Assembly: GCA_030998015.1 (NCBI GenBank)
Contig: JARWMV010000247.1
Location: forward strand, 988,046-1,052,045
DNA from: Ceratorhiza oryzae-sativae
Lineage: Eukaryota; Basidiomycota; Agaricomycetes; Cantharellales; Ceratobasidiaceae
DNA: 64,000 nucleotides
Direction: 5' to 3'
Shown: positions 1-11,631 of the stretch, piece by piece
Layout: each line of letters starts with the position of its first letter
Position numbering within the stretch: the stretch's first letter is position 1
Program-made: the position numbers and the translations under genes
The notes under the pieces: model-generated
Told to the model about the DNA's origin: nothing
Seen by the model: the letters and a program-made list of their open reading frames with translations, nothing else
The model's database searches: none

Positions 1-1712
1 GGGGAAGCCGCAGATCACTCGCTTGTGCCCACCGTGTTCACTCCTACCCATTTCAGCCCACCCCAGATTTGAAGCCTAGAATCCCCCCCCCCTTCCCCCG
101 TCCTCACCTCGAGCGCATGCGCATGACCACCCATTTCATATCTAAATGGTTTGGAGCAGATGAAAATCGAGAACACACCTCATCGCTGCGTTGCGGTCGA
201 TCTCGTGCGCGATTCTCGCGTGTAGCCCCCCCCCTTTGGGGACCAAATACTGGATAACAATACCCCATACCTCGAATCTCGACCGAATGGTGTTCGGTCA
301 CGAATACGTTTTGATATTCGAGCGGGTCCAAATACGCTAGGCTGCTCATGGGTTTGTATTCGTTCATTTATCCCATGGATTATGGCTGAATCAGACGCAA
401 CCCACCCTCTGACCATTCACATGACAAGCCAACTTTGGAAGGATTCGGACGCCCGTTGGCAAAACTTAAAACCTTCCACCTGTATGCACATTCACCAGTC
501 CTTGTTGCCACCACGCACGACCCGTCCGTTTTGAGCGTGAGCCGGTCCTTAGTCAGAATCGCAAAAAGCACTCGTGTATGCAGACGAGCGAGTCGTGGAT
601 CTTGCCCTCGGTGCGTGATCAAGCATGGCTTTGTCGATCATGGGTCTATAAACGGGAAATCTAATCCTTCAGATCGCCCATCCGGTCATCCATCCGGCTG
701 TTTATAATGACGACGATCAAACGGGACGATGTGCGGAAACTGGCCCTACTGCACGGCCAACTCCGCTCGCGTAGCTTTCGCGCTACTATAGCTAGGCTAA
801 TTTCAGTGGCGAGGGCTCCATGTCCGATATGAACGGGGGCTAGCTGGGAGCAGCCAGCGTTCTCAGCAAAAGTCACGCCACAAATTTTAGAGTTTTGTTT
901 CTACTCCTCTTCTTGTTGTCCGCACCTGGAGTCGCTGCCGTCGACCTCGACAGGCTGAGGTCTGGATGGATCCACATGCTACTTTGGTGCAGAGATGAGC
1001 AGGATTGCGTGGGTATCCAATGCGGCTTCTTCATGGCCACTCGCCACTGAGTCTGTGGCTTCGGCGCCCCGAGTGTCGGTCGGGTCTCCTCAGATCCTCC
1101 AATGTCATTCCTGGGAAAGCGACAACTCAATATGCTCTTTATATCGGGCATAGTGGGTTGTTCGTCGAAAACACCCTGATCGCCAGCGCATATACCAGGC
1201 CTAGTAACAATCAGGCATGAAACAACCAAGGTGTTATTCTGCTCCCGAGGTGCGCGTGTCCTGCAAGCGAGCACAGCAATAACACCGGGAGTATTTCCCA
1301 GGCTAGCGCTGTACAAGGTGTAGACGCATGATTGGCAGGCTGTCGATTCGGATCCTGTATGGCTAGTCTCGGGGGTGCTGAGCAATTGGATGCGCATGTA
1401 GCTCTATCAATCTCGGTGTCCTCGGGGATCGACGTCCTTCACCCTTGGTTCTATTTCCACCTGGGGAGTTGTCAGATCTGGGTATGCTGCGGTAACTCGA
1501 CTCCCAGGTGAGATAGGTGGCACAGGGGTGTGAATAGCTTGCCAATTCGGCGTGCAAAGCCGCGGTTTCTCCTCGAGAAAAGTCTAGACAAAAGAGTGTA
1601 ATTTCAACAAGCATTTTCATTCAATTTGCCTATCAGCAGGCAACGATCATGAGTAATCTTACAGCATTGTACAAGGCAGCTTTGTTCAGAACCCGATCAA
1701 CCACGTAGCAAT
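1..1712. other. No gene recognised
   Basis: I see no recognisable domain or convincing exon set here. The longest open stretch is a 174-codon minus-strand frame at 873-1397 that begins with a real ATG. Its composition is unremarkable, it matches no family I know, and it has no clear promoter or splice context. The stretch may be the decayed edge of a gene lying to the left. Confidence 0.4.
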
Positions 1713-2646
1713 CTACGCACGCAACAAGATGACATCCTCCACGACACTGGTACGGTCTCCGACATAGTCGGCTTCTTCGTCGCTTCCATCGTTCGGAATA
1801 TATGCTCCGATCTTGGTTTTTGGCGCCCTGTCGCGTTCTGTCGTGCGTGCACGGACAAACACCGTCTTGTGCCCCCCAACAGAGCCGGTGCGTGCGTGAC
1901 CGGGTTCCGATCCAGTCGACTCGGAGGCATCGGGCATAGGTTCGAGGATCAGTCTCAGCGTGAGCTGGTTATCCATCCGAACAGCACCGTTGTTCTCCCA
2001 AGCGCGTCCTGGGCGAGGGACGAGTGCAGCAGAAACGATCTTGACACCCAGCGCCCGCTCGCCCGACTCGCTTTCGACCGCGCTGGATGCATCAATCGAT
2101 TCGCGTTTGTAAGGCCCGAGTAGATTAGGCGCGAGGAACGCGGGATCAGGAATTAGGTGAGTGCGCTGAGTAGAAGGCCGAGGCACACTACGGGCTGCAA
2201 CATGAAGCTCATATCGCGTAGCAATCTACCATCCAGCAGTGAATGTCATACATCAGATGTGAATATCCCGAGCGCGTGGTTCCACCGACTCACTTGATCA
2301 TTGTCCCTTTCACAAGCAACACGAGCACAGGGACTGGCTCACCCTCCTCTTGGGTAATGGTCCAGCCTACTATGCGTTTGCCGTTCAACTCCGACGCCTC
2401 TGCGTTCTTTTCTTGCAGGGATTTGGCGATAAAGGCTGGTTTGTTGGCAGTAGAAACCGAGACTCGCCGCGCGGCGATAGGATTGGTCGGCGGAGGTGCA
2501 GGGATCGTCGTGGCCGGGGTAATAATCTTGGATTCGCCAGACTGGCGCCCAGATAGGTTGGGAATAGGGGTCAGATTGTTGGCAGCCTGATCGAATGAAA
2601 TCGTCAAGTGAGTAATTTTGACCCAGGCACAAGGGGTACTAACCAT
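1713..2646 (-). CDS. Unrecognised 256-aa protein, three exons
   Basis: I do not recognise the product. The proposed exons are 2644-2646, 2294-2586 and 1713-2187, which join in frame to 257 codons including the stop. The first exon is only the ATG. It is followed by a GTTAGT donor and an intron with a CTCAC branch point that ends in TCAG. The second intron starts GTGAGT and ends GTAG. A TATA-like ATAAATAG lies about 45 bp upstream of the ATG. The protein is soluble, with a Pro/Ala-rich stretch near residue 20-35, a VGWTITQEEGEPVPVLVLLVKG strand-like block split over a conserved-looking core near residues 75-95, and an acidic tail (NDGSDEEADYVGDRTSVVEDV) followed by the stop. No signal peptide or membrane segment is visible. 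The exon junctions are my inference; the reading frames of exons 2 and 3 are well supported by length and composition. Confidence 0.55.
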
Positions 2647-2687
2647 GGAGGTCTCAAAGGGTTGTAGAGAGGACGAGGGCACGCGTG

Positions 2688-2695
2688 CTATTTAT
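2688..2695 (-). promoter_or_regulatory. TATA-like box of the 2646 gene
   Basis: The minus strand reads ATAAATAG about 42-50 bp upstream of the start codon at 2646. A pyrimidine-rich stretch follows (CTCGTCCTCTCTAC), as expected around a fungal transcription start. Confidence 0.4.
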
Positions 2696-3361
2696 GTGGG
2701 GCCCCTCTTGGCTATGTGGAGTCCAAGGACGAACGTTGGCAAGGCGGAAGCACCCGCTTCTCTCCGAATTCTTCCGGTCGGAAGAGGTCCAGGCCGGTCA
2801 AGCTCGTCTAAGCGCCGCTTGCAGCCTGCAGACCACCAGCGGACCAAGTCGCGACGAACACGCCCGATGTGGCCCAAAAGCTGCCTAGCGAGCTGTCTCA
2901 TGGGAGGGAGTAGATAGGGTGCACTTGCATATGGATTTCATACTCAGCCGTCCTATTTTATCCTTCAGCTTCCCCTTGCTAAATTTGTATGTAGCACCAA
3001 TCAAAAAATGCGCGCTTGGCTACCCCAACGACTGCGATTCACTGTTTAACTAAGCCGTCGTTTAAAAAATTGTCATATAATTTATCAAGGGTGTTGTAAC
3101 CCCCTATCCGGAAGTTTCCGCGTCAAGAAGGTCAATTACAAAAGCTTGTTATATTCTCGGTGAACTATGTTTCGCTCACAGTATGTCCCAAGGAAATCAT
3201 GCATAACGAATAAAACTGTACACCATGCTGGACAACGACCAGGTACAATGACCATACAAGCAAACGGAATCAAAACAAGAGCAATAACACAAATAATTTA
3301 CACGGCTTCAGGCGAGTTCAATACGAAAAAAAAATCTTGGGTCGCTTTGCTCCACCGGCGG

Positions 3362-5691
3362 CTACGCTGCGACGTTCTGCAATCCTGTGGGTGCTTGTGA
3401 GCCTAGCGGGTTTGGAGCAGCGTTTTGTAAGCGCTGGCTTCTACGAGGCGTGGCCGCAAGCAGAGCGAGGGGAGCATTGGGAGTAGGTGTGACAAGCCTG
3501 TTAATCTCAGCGTTGTTCCTGTCTTGGTTGTTTGGCATACCCTTGTCGGGTTTGTGAGTCTTGTAGTGTCGTGTAAGATTTGACTGGCTGCCGAAGCTCT
3601 TGGTGCAGCCCTCATGTTTGCATAGGTACGCTGGAACAAGCCGTCAGATATCAAGTGAGCGGGATAATAAGAGTTTTAAAGAGAATACCTACCATTGCTT
3701 TCGCCAGTATGGCTACGCATGTGGTCACGAAGCAAATACGGACGACGGAATGTCTTGTTGCAACCCTCGTAAGTACAAGGAATCCTGGGGGTATCATCCG
3801 AGATTGGATCGGGCGCTGGCTGATGCGTGGTGTTTCGGTTTGTAGCAAAGGTGGAGGGTTCGGGTGGGGGCAAAGAAGGAGGATCCCCGCACGAGCCAGT
3901 GTTGGAAGATGGCTTGGTGGGTAGCCATGAATCGGGTGAGGGATCGCTCATATTCTCCGGAATGGAGTCACCGAGCTGGAAGAATTGTTGCCACAATGGC
4001 GACTGAAACTCCTCCACTACATCCATGTTGGCGTCGAAATCGCTAGGCTCACATGAATCGGGAGGCACAAGCGCATGATTTGGCATCAACAGACCAGTCG
4101 GATTAAGTAGCGCGCCAGTTGGTTGTCCTGTAGTCGTGCTAACTTGGAATGAACCGATGGTAGGATAATACATAGCGGAATTGGTGCTCGTCGTATCCCG
4201 AGTCACAAATGTTGGGCTGGGGTCGACGACCGTGGTAGGTTGGATTGGCATCATCGGAGCCAGCTGAGCCAGACCGGCAGCAGTTATGGGTGGAATAGAC
4301 ACAGCAGTGCCATGTGTGAGATTACTCGGGGGTTGCAGTAGTGACTGGTCATAGCTCGCGCCCCATCCGCCAGCACCATGAAGCATAGTTTGGCTCGGGC
4401 CTTGAGTGAGATTCCAGTCGGTGTCAAATAGCCCTCCGTCTATGACCTGACTAAGGTCGTCATGCCAGTCAAAATTGAGGACCTCTGACTCGTCATATTG
4501 AACCAGCGGTAGAGTGGGGTCAAATTCCATCGGCGCCACGGTGTTGTTCACTGGTGGAGCATCGATGGCGGGGGCGCTAGGGGGCGATTGACAGCTCGCG
4601 TTATCAAAAGCCGCATAGCTCGAATCGGCGGGAGGCTTATCGACATTTACTATGCCTGAAAAGTGGGATGAGAGTATTTGCCGCAGCCTGCGGGCGCTTG
4701 ACTCAATGGTTGTGAAGTGTCTGTCTAGGTTCTCGGCCTGGTGGATATCAAATGGCTTGGACACGCTTCCGTGCCTTGGGCGGGCACCGGCACTAGCCAC
4801 TATTAGCTCGGCGAGGGAGCGGATGACGCCAAGGGAAGCGTAGAATTCCGTCCAAGGCCCGGGCTGCTCATCCTCTTCGTTATTGGCGCGACTAGCGGTA
4901 GCAGGTGTTGGTCCCCTTGGTATTACCTCACGCGCGTTGGAATGAACCACCACCTGGTTGGACGCATCACCATAGTCAAGGGAATCTACCTCGGAATCGA
5001 GTATCTCTTGTTTCAGGAACACCCGCAGCTTGTCGTCGACCAGCGCCGAGGTCGAGCGGCGGTCAAGACGCCGTGACTCCCCATGATTTGGTCGCGACAG
5101 ATTTGAGTAGGGGAACGCAGCCGCCAGCCTCTGGCGTCGCAGTTGAAGACGCATATCAGAGCGCGCATGATTAAGTCGAGCGGCGTGGCGGGGTGTAGTA
5201 ATAATAGTAGGGGTAGGTGTACCCGGGCGCGACCATGAGGCCTCGGGTGTGGGGGCGGGGGAGCTGAGCAGGGGGGACAAGCGCTGATAATCATCGGAAA
5301 TGGGATGATCTTCAAGCTTTACAAATGGCTTTCGCTCCTCCTCATCATCATGCGGCGTCGCTGCGTGGAAGCGAGCTGTACGACGCAGGATGTGCTCTTT
5401 GGAGTAGGTCTCCTCAGAGCTGGAGTAACCTGAGCGATTGCCCGAGGTAGTCGATAATCTTTGAGATAATGAATCTGCTCGCCACATCAAGTCGGCATAC
5501 TCACCATTTGCATCGTCGTTGGCTTCAGCATCACTCTCATCGCCATCATGTAGGTTCAGGTTCTCGCTAGTCAAGGAAAATACTGAACGAGATCGGAGCC
5601 GAGCACGCCGAGGTTTCCTATCTGAGGGGCGGAATTCATCTATACTGACGGGTCCAGGCTCTTGCTTCACGAGTGCAGGCGAGTGTGGCAT
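3362..5691 (-). CDS. C2H2 zinc-finger transcription factor A (755 aa)
   Basis: This is a probable nuclear sequence-specific DNA-binding regulator. The exons are 3693-5691 and 3630-3362, joined at phase 1 (donor G|GTAGGT, acceptor TTCCAG). Two fingers lie near residues 640-695: the first reads CTYEGC...RDHMRSH and the second CKHEGC...TRHYKTH, with an HTGES linker. The intron sits exactly in that linker. The long N-terminal part is disordered and rich in Ser, Pro and acidic residues. It contains three psi-K-x-E sites (VKQEPG at the N-terminus, VKLEDH and LKQEIL), the consensus for SUMO attachment. The second ATG at 5691 is used because the frame upstream begins with GTG. A TATATAAG box lies 76 bp upstream. 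It is the first of four related minus-strand genes here. Targets are unknown. Confidence 0.88.
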
Positions 5692-5766
5692 CACCGGGAT
5701 GCATACAAGGTAAGCCCCCTACAAAACGGGGGAGGCAAGGATGGTGGTCACGAGCGGACAGCGCGA

Positions 5767-5774
5767 CTTATATA
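5767..5774 (-). promoter_or_regulatory. TATA box of C2H2 gene A
   Basis: The minus strand reads TATATAAG, 76 bp upstream of the ATG at 5691. The other three C2H2 genes have similar boxes 50-70 bp upstream of their starts. Confidence 0.55.
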
Positions 5775-6239
5775 CTCGCCATGGCTGTGCCCGTGACTGC
5801 AAGTCCGCCATCAAATGTCCATTTCGGGCAAGAGTGACACCCTGTCACGCGCAAGTCAGTGACCGTCACTCTGGCTGATTGGCCAGCCCAACTGCGATAT
5901 TCTAGTACATTCGTTTACCTCTATCGATGACTCGTTAGCATAGCCGATGGTTGGCCTACAGGAGTCGGCGGGTGCTATCAGATTAGATTGATGGGTTTTA
6001 GTGGGATGCGAGAGACTACCGTGGCATTAGATCATCAGGAATCCACTTTTCATCGTACAAACACTTCATGGGTAACGCGGCAAGATATTGTACCTCTTGT
6101 TCCGAGCCCACCGAAACCAAAGCTTCCTCCTCTTTTGGGTCTATCAATGACTTACCTAAGACGACCGAAGTATGCTATTCCACGACACTCCACGAAGAGA
6201 ACGCGTCTGAAACTCAGGCAATAAATATCCCCGCTTCCA

Positions 6240-7969
6240 ATCGTTGGTCGCCGAGGGCTTATCCCCTTCTATTCACGAGAGCATTAAAGTTCGACGCCCG
6301 ATGTTGGTTCTTGGATGGGTTGTCCCGTGCTTGCCTGAGGTCGTCAAGGCACGAAAAGACATCGCAAGTGTGATTGACCGCAAGACTGATGTATTTCTTG
6401 CCCGTGCGACGGCTGCGTGCCACACGGGCCGAGTAGAGTACAAAGAGGTAGCCCGGAATCTAACAGCGGCAGCCGGATTCCAGTCGAGGTCCTCGACGAT
6501 CGGGTAATTAGTAACATCAATAGGAAATCCAAGCGATGAATACGAATACAACTAGCTCACCCGCTAGACTAAGATTATACATTCGGACGGATCGTAATCC
6601 TGGAAAGAGCAGAGCAATATTATTGAGGTAGATCGTAAAGGAAATCCTCGAGGCGTATTCCCATGTTAGCACCATAGAACCCAAGTTACATCCATTTCTC
6701 CCAAACGGACTCGGTGCAATGAGAAGTATCACACACCCTCAAGCTTGAATTCGTTCCTGCTGTGCTCTGCGTTCCTGTGTTTGGAGCGGCGACCGTGAAG
6801 GGGATGGGTTACGTGGTCACAGAGTTGGTTGTGTCGCACCCTTGTACTCTTGTGCTATGTGTGACCATGGTCGCTGTGGTTGCTTTCACAGTAGATGCGA
6901 AGTACGAGGTGCTATTCGAGATTTGTTGCGGTCAAGACCTTTCGAGTGGTGTAGCGCTCACCCTGGGGAATCAGAGCAGGCCGTTGAGGCGCTTGAACGG
7001 TTATGTGACGTCGATGGGTGTTAGACAAGGTAGACCCGCTGACTCTCGGAAAAATCTCGGTTGAAAGCTCGAAGCTCATCGCAGGAGTGGTTGAGAGCAG
7101 AAACACACTCAAGACATTGATCCGTACACCCAGTGTCCGGTGCGGTACGCGAGCACGTGATTGTAGGTTAAAATGTATATGCGTGGACCCAAAATCGACG
7201 GACTTCAGACCTTTCCTGAAAAAGCGTCTAAGTGAAATTGCAAAGTGCTGTTTGGGGAGGTGGAAATGCTGCTTAGACAAGCTAATCATCCCAATAGGAA
7301 GATCATACAGCGTTTACTGTTTCAGTTGAGGTCGATCAGACGATAGCCCCTTAAAAGCAGGCTACAAGGGGAAAACCCAGGCGTGACACAAGGTCGAGTA
7401 TCCCTCACCTAATTGCTTTCCGAGTCACTAAATCTCATTCCAGATACTCTTCCACCCGATCCCGCTGTTAAACTTGCCAGTCGCGGTGCTCGTGTATATG
7501 TTTTACATGGGGATGCGCCCCGCGTTGTCTCAAGCTGCACAAGTATTCGGCAATTATTTCAGGTGTGCTGACTCTAGGTAAATGCTCAACAAAATGAAAC
7601 AGGGAGTTCATTCAAAATCTACCAGAGGGCTGCCTAGATCAAACTGTTCAATGGAGCCAAGAGGCCTGTCCGAGTAACGGTCGGTGCAGCCAAGGTGGAA
7701 AGTGCAATACGGCACCCATCAAATGGCCAAGAGTAATGTTTGTTGGGGATGGCATGAATGATAATTTAGTGCTCTGTCGAGCGGACGTTGTTATTTCATT
7801 TGGTGGTGGAGCCGACATAGCAGCAAGTGCGGCGGGGCAAGTCGTGCTTCGTCTGTCCCTTTTTACCAACCTTCATTCGCCAGTGCTGGCCGGCATTGTA
7901 TTTGGGCGAACTTTGCTTGGGATCGAGCCGATAATGTTGTCGCAGTACTACTGGCAAGCAGAGTTCTAG
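6240..7969 (+). pseudogene. Relic of a heavy-metal (copper-type) P-type ATPase
   Basis: These are scattered pieces of a P1B-type ATPase in different frames. Near 7735-7860 the frame reads MFVGDGMNDNLVLCRADVVI then FGGGADIAASA, which matches the hinge motif GDGxNDxxAL..ADVGIA..GTDVA of this family. Near 7443-7560 a piece reads LPPDPAVK..LASRGARVYVLHGD, matching the L(R/D)P..G..V.MLTGD segment of the same P domain, and it is preceded by an acceptor-like TTCCAG. At 6300-6500 a frame ending VEYKEVARNLTAAAGFQSR resembles the second half of an HMA metal-binding domain. The phosphorylation motif DKTGT and the CPC metal motif are not visible, and no continuous exon set can be joined. The living protein would pump copper across a membrane; this copy looks dead. 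The order of pieces (HMA, then P domain) is as in the intact family. Confidence 0.55.
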
Positions 7970-8346
7970 GTATGTGCATTCGTTTCGGGTGTATGAGACC
8001 GGGTGAGTTGGCGAGCGTGCTTGCTGCTGCCGCAATCACGTGGGGATTATGTGTTACTTGGCGAGGAGGTGTAGAGAGCTGGTTTCAGACTTCACACAGG
8101 AAGGTTCGCCATTGCTTTTAGCATCTCGACTATGTCCACTTCACGCCCGGGCTGCTTAGAGTAGACGCTGTTGTATTTGGGCTATAGCGATATCATGGCA
8201 ACGACCTAGGGTTTTCCTCCCGAGGTGCGAGAAAAAAATCCACCAAGTATATTTGATCGAGACGGAGTCACCCAAATTTATGTACAAATACAGTAATGAA
8301 AGTAGAAACTTCAATTAAAGCAAAGCTTGAACAAGTGTTGAAGTGA
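7970..8346. other. Intergenic, nothing seen
   Basis: This is about 375 bp between the ATPase relic and the 3' end of C2H2 gene B. No gene or repeat is visible. It probably holds the 3' untranslated part of gene B. Confidence 0.4.
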
Positions 8347-11190
8347 TCACGAGAACATCGGGGCCGAGTTCTGCTTCTTGTGGCAGGTTTTCATGTGTCT
8401 GTTCAAGTTCGACATCAGTCCATACTTCCGTTGACATCCTTTAATAGAACACTGGAAATCTGTTCATGGGCAATTATTGAGATGCAAAGAGTGGGATCGA
8501 AGTACACACTTACCTTTCTCTCCGTAGTGGTAGGAGCGAATGTGAGATTCTTGGATGCCTCGGCGGCGGAAAGTTCGTCGGCATCCTTCAACTGAGCAGG
8601 GAATTTGTCTGGCGGTGTTTCGAGAAGGGTTTAGAGGAGGTGCAACTGGATCTTGCCCGTGACCAGGGGTTGGGGCCTCCACAGGTATATGCGCTAGCTC
8701 ATCTTCCGCGTCAGCCGTGTCGGGAATAGGGGGTGCGATGTTGGGTGGTTGACGACCATCGCCGCTATATTCTTGCAAGGGGCTCGTGCCATTGTCTGTG
8801 CGCCATCCTTCTACGAGGTCCGCCCAGAGCGGATATCCGGGATTTCCTGGAGGCTTTGTCGTCTGGTTGACTGGGCCGTAAGTCGTATGAGAGATCTGAG
8901 AAACAGGGGGGTGGAGGATGCCAGGATTGTTATGCCAGTTGGGCAGGGCATCATCAACGCCCGTGGATGAGGGAATCGATAGAAGGCCCTCTGTCGTTGG
9001 TGCGTAGGGTATTTCAGCATATTCCACCATGTGGAGACCATTGAATGGGTTGGTTCCTGCAAGACGCATATAGGTTAACGCACCGGTTACAAGCCATTAA
9101 GTTATTTACTTACCGCTAGACCCAGTTGGTTCGTAACTCGTTATGGCACTATCATTTACAGGATCCAGAGGCAATCCCTGATTCACTAGCAGCTCGGGTG
9201 GAAAGAAAGGAACCGGAGGGTAGGCAGACAAAGGCGGGGGCGGTCGGGGTAGAATATTTATCAACCGCGCCAAGAGATCATGGAGCTGGTCCAAGTATTC
9301 AGCTGATACAACCCTGCCTCCGAATGGCTGAGCTAGCCGGTCCAAATCCGCAAGAGGGTCCCATTGACTTGTTTGGGTTTCGAAACCGGCCATGTTATGG
9401 CCAGAGCCATACTCAAGCCAGTTCGTATCCACATTTCCGGACGATGCGTTTGACCTAGGTCCGTTGTAGCTTGGAGTATGGCCAGAGTCCGGCTGGTTAC
9501 CCGACGAGGACGAACCTCCATGGGGTGCACTCGTGCATTTCCGAACCTTCGATGCAAAATTCTCAGCACTACGCTGAGGTCCGAGTGGTACGCGAAGCTG
9601 GGAGGATCGAGAAAGAGAAAAATACCGAAGGACGCTGTCGTGAAATCGATCGAAAGCGCCCTTTGACGAGTTGCGCAAGTTGTCATAAGGGTTGCAAGCA
9701 GGCGGAAATGATTGCTTGGGAGCTAGCCGCGACAAGCGCAAATATGGACGGCCCAAAGGAGAGCGGGTTGGATGATTGTGGTGCAACCCGACAAGAGAAT
9801 TAACTAAACTACTAATCTGGTCTTCAGGTTTCAGAGAGTTGATCCGTTCTCTTGTAAGGTCTGGTTCGACTCCTGGCTCTTTGCCTATGGTCTTTGAATC
9901 TTCTAGTGCAAGAAATGGCTCGCAAGACTCAAATTTAAAGTGTGGAGCAACCACTATGAGTAAAAAAAAATACAACGTTAGTGATAGGACATAGTCTTGG
10001 GCCAATCACTTGCCTGGCTCATTTCTGCTATCCAAAAATCGGGACTCGGCTTTGATGGGTTTCTCGATCTTCTCGATCTCAGAACGCGTTTCTTTCGATA
10101 CTAAATTGGTAGTCGTACGGATGTCAGAAATTAAGTTTTTGGATATTCGGCTTGCAAGTTGGCCATGCAAGCACTATTTTATACTTGCCTTCAAGAGCTC
10201 CTTCTACTGACGCTTCAGAACAATAGACAGCCATCTGCTCAGGCTTCGACAGCGTCCCTTGGATTGAAGAAAGCGTACGCGTGGGGTCACGCTGGGCCAA
10301 ATTGTGATTACAACCATCACTGGTATGGTTGCGTTGGATCTCCGGCTCCTATGGTATCGGTTATGGATGAAATTTCATAGAGTTAATGTAAACCCCCCGT
10401 ATAAATTTGATAAAATAATCACTGACTGCTGTCTCAATCTTGGTTAGCGATACCGAGCCTGAGCCCGATGAAGAAGACGCAGAGGGGCCAGCATTCACAG
10501 TTGTGTCGAAAGGGTCTGGGGTAGTAGACATACGTCGGGCTTCAGTCTTGATACTCTGCGAAGGGCTTGGTAGAACATGCTTAAACAAAGAATCGTAAGA
10601 CGGCGGAGGCGGGAGGGGCTCGTTTACGGCTAAAGGAAAGTGGTTATTGAAACCCGGTTTGAAGTGGACAGTAGATCCTGGTTTAAACGGAAGCTCGGGG
10701 CAAGTATGACCAGGGAGCCGAGTATAAGAGTTTGCCGGCATAACATCATCGCCTTTTGGTACGAGCAGAGCCCAAGGTGGTCTCGAAACTTGCTCAAAAA
10801 GTCAATATAAGCACAGTTATAACCGAAACGCACACTCACAAGGCGACGCTGTCTCGGAGAACGATATTCCCATTGATAAAATACTTCCGGAAAGCATAGC
10901 GGCTAGTCCGCTGATTAGACAATTGACTAATGAGCGATATCAAGCTTACGTTTAGGAAGGATAATTAGGCTTCTAGCGCTGTTCACGCGGCTTGTCTGCT
11001 TTATCAGAACTAAGTCAGATATGGCATGAATTTTGTGGGTTTACAGACTGGTATGCAGATTTGCGGGGAGTGGCTGGGCGTGGTTACTCACGGGAGCTGC
11101 AACGACAGCGGATGATCTTCCCCAACGCAAATTGGGTGGAGAGTCATAAGGGGGGTCTCTAATGGAGGCAATAACACTTTGGCGACCCAT
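8347..11190 (-). CDS. C2H2 zinc-finger transcription factor B (755 aa, 8 exons)
   Basis: This is a probable nuclear transcription factor. The exons, 5' to 3', are 11190-11092, 10910-10840, 10781-10427, 10348-10189, 10100-10014, 9953-9114, 9056-8514 and 8459-8347. All phases fit, giving 756 codons with the stop. Introns 4 and 5 use GC donors (AG|GCAAGT). Two C-terminal fingers are present, CSVEGC...ESHIRSYH and CSIKGC...NRHMKTCH. The linker (YGEK) carries a phase-1 intron at the same position as in genes A, C and D. The first finger has a slightly long His spacing (H-x4-H), so its fold may differ. Two psi-K-x-E sites (IKTEAR, IKAESR) lie in the disordered N-terminal part. The start ATG lies 62 bp below a TATATAAG box. 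The 5' exons 1-3 are the least certain; an alternative frame for exon 2 also joins. Confidence 0.78.
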
Positions 11191-11251
11191 GTTTCACAGG
11201 GCACCAAACGAAGAGAACAGGGGATAGCTAGGTCGACGCCTCCATGCATGA

Positions 11252-11259
11252 CTTATATA
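11252..11259 (-). promoter_or_regulatory. TATA box of C2H2 gene B
   Basis: The minus strand reads TATATAAG, 62 bp upstream of the ATG at 11190. It is identical to the box of gene A. Confidence 0.55.
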
Positions 11260-11631
11260 CACGGATCGCTGAGCATCCGAGCAATCATTCATGAGGGCTG
11301 CCAGGGACGTCTAACGTTCGGATGAGCCGATGATGGTCAAGTGTGACCAGGATGCGATCGGGGGAACAATATTAGGGCGATCAAGAAGCTCAGCCCCTGT
11401 GCTCATCCGGCGCTTAAATTGGTGATCGGTCGTGGTTAACACATCCCAAACAGCAGATCTCTACGCCCTCAATATACGAGGATTACACGGCCGGATTTCG
11501 TTCAGAATAACCAAACTCAAGTGTTACCGGCTCGGCGCTCATTCATTCGGCTGTCCCGTTTCTGGCGATCATATTAACCGAACTGCAACAATTAATTGAC
11601 ATTTGGCACAAAGACCTAATCCATCCAAGCC

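Noticed and set aside
873..1397. 174-codon minus-strand frame beginning with ATG
   Set aside because: No recognised domain, no promoter signal and no splice context. It was not called as a gene.
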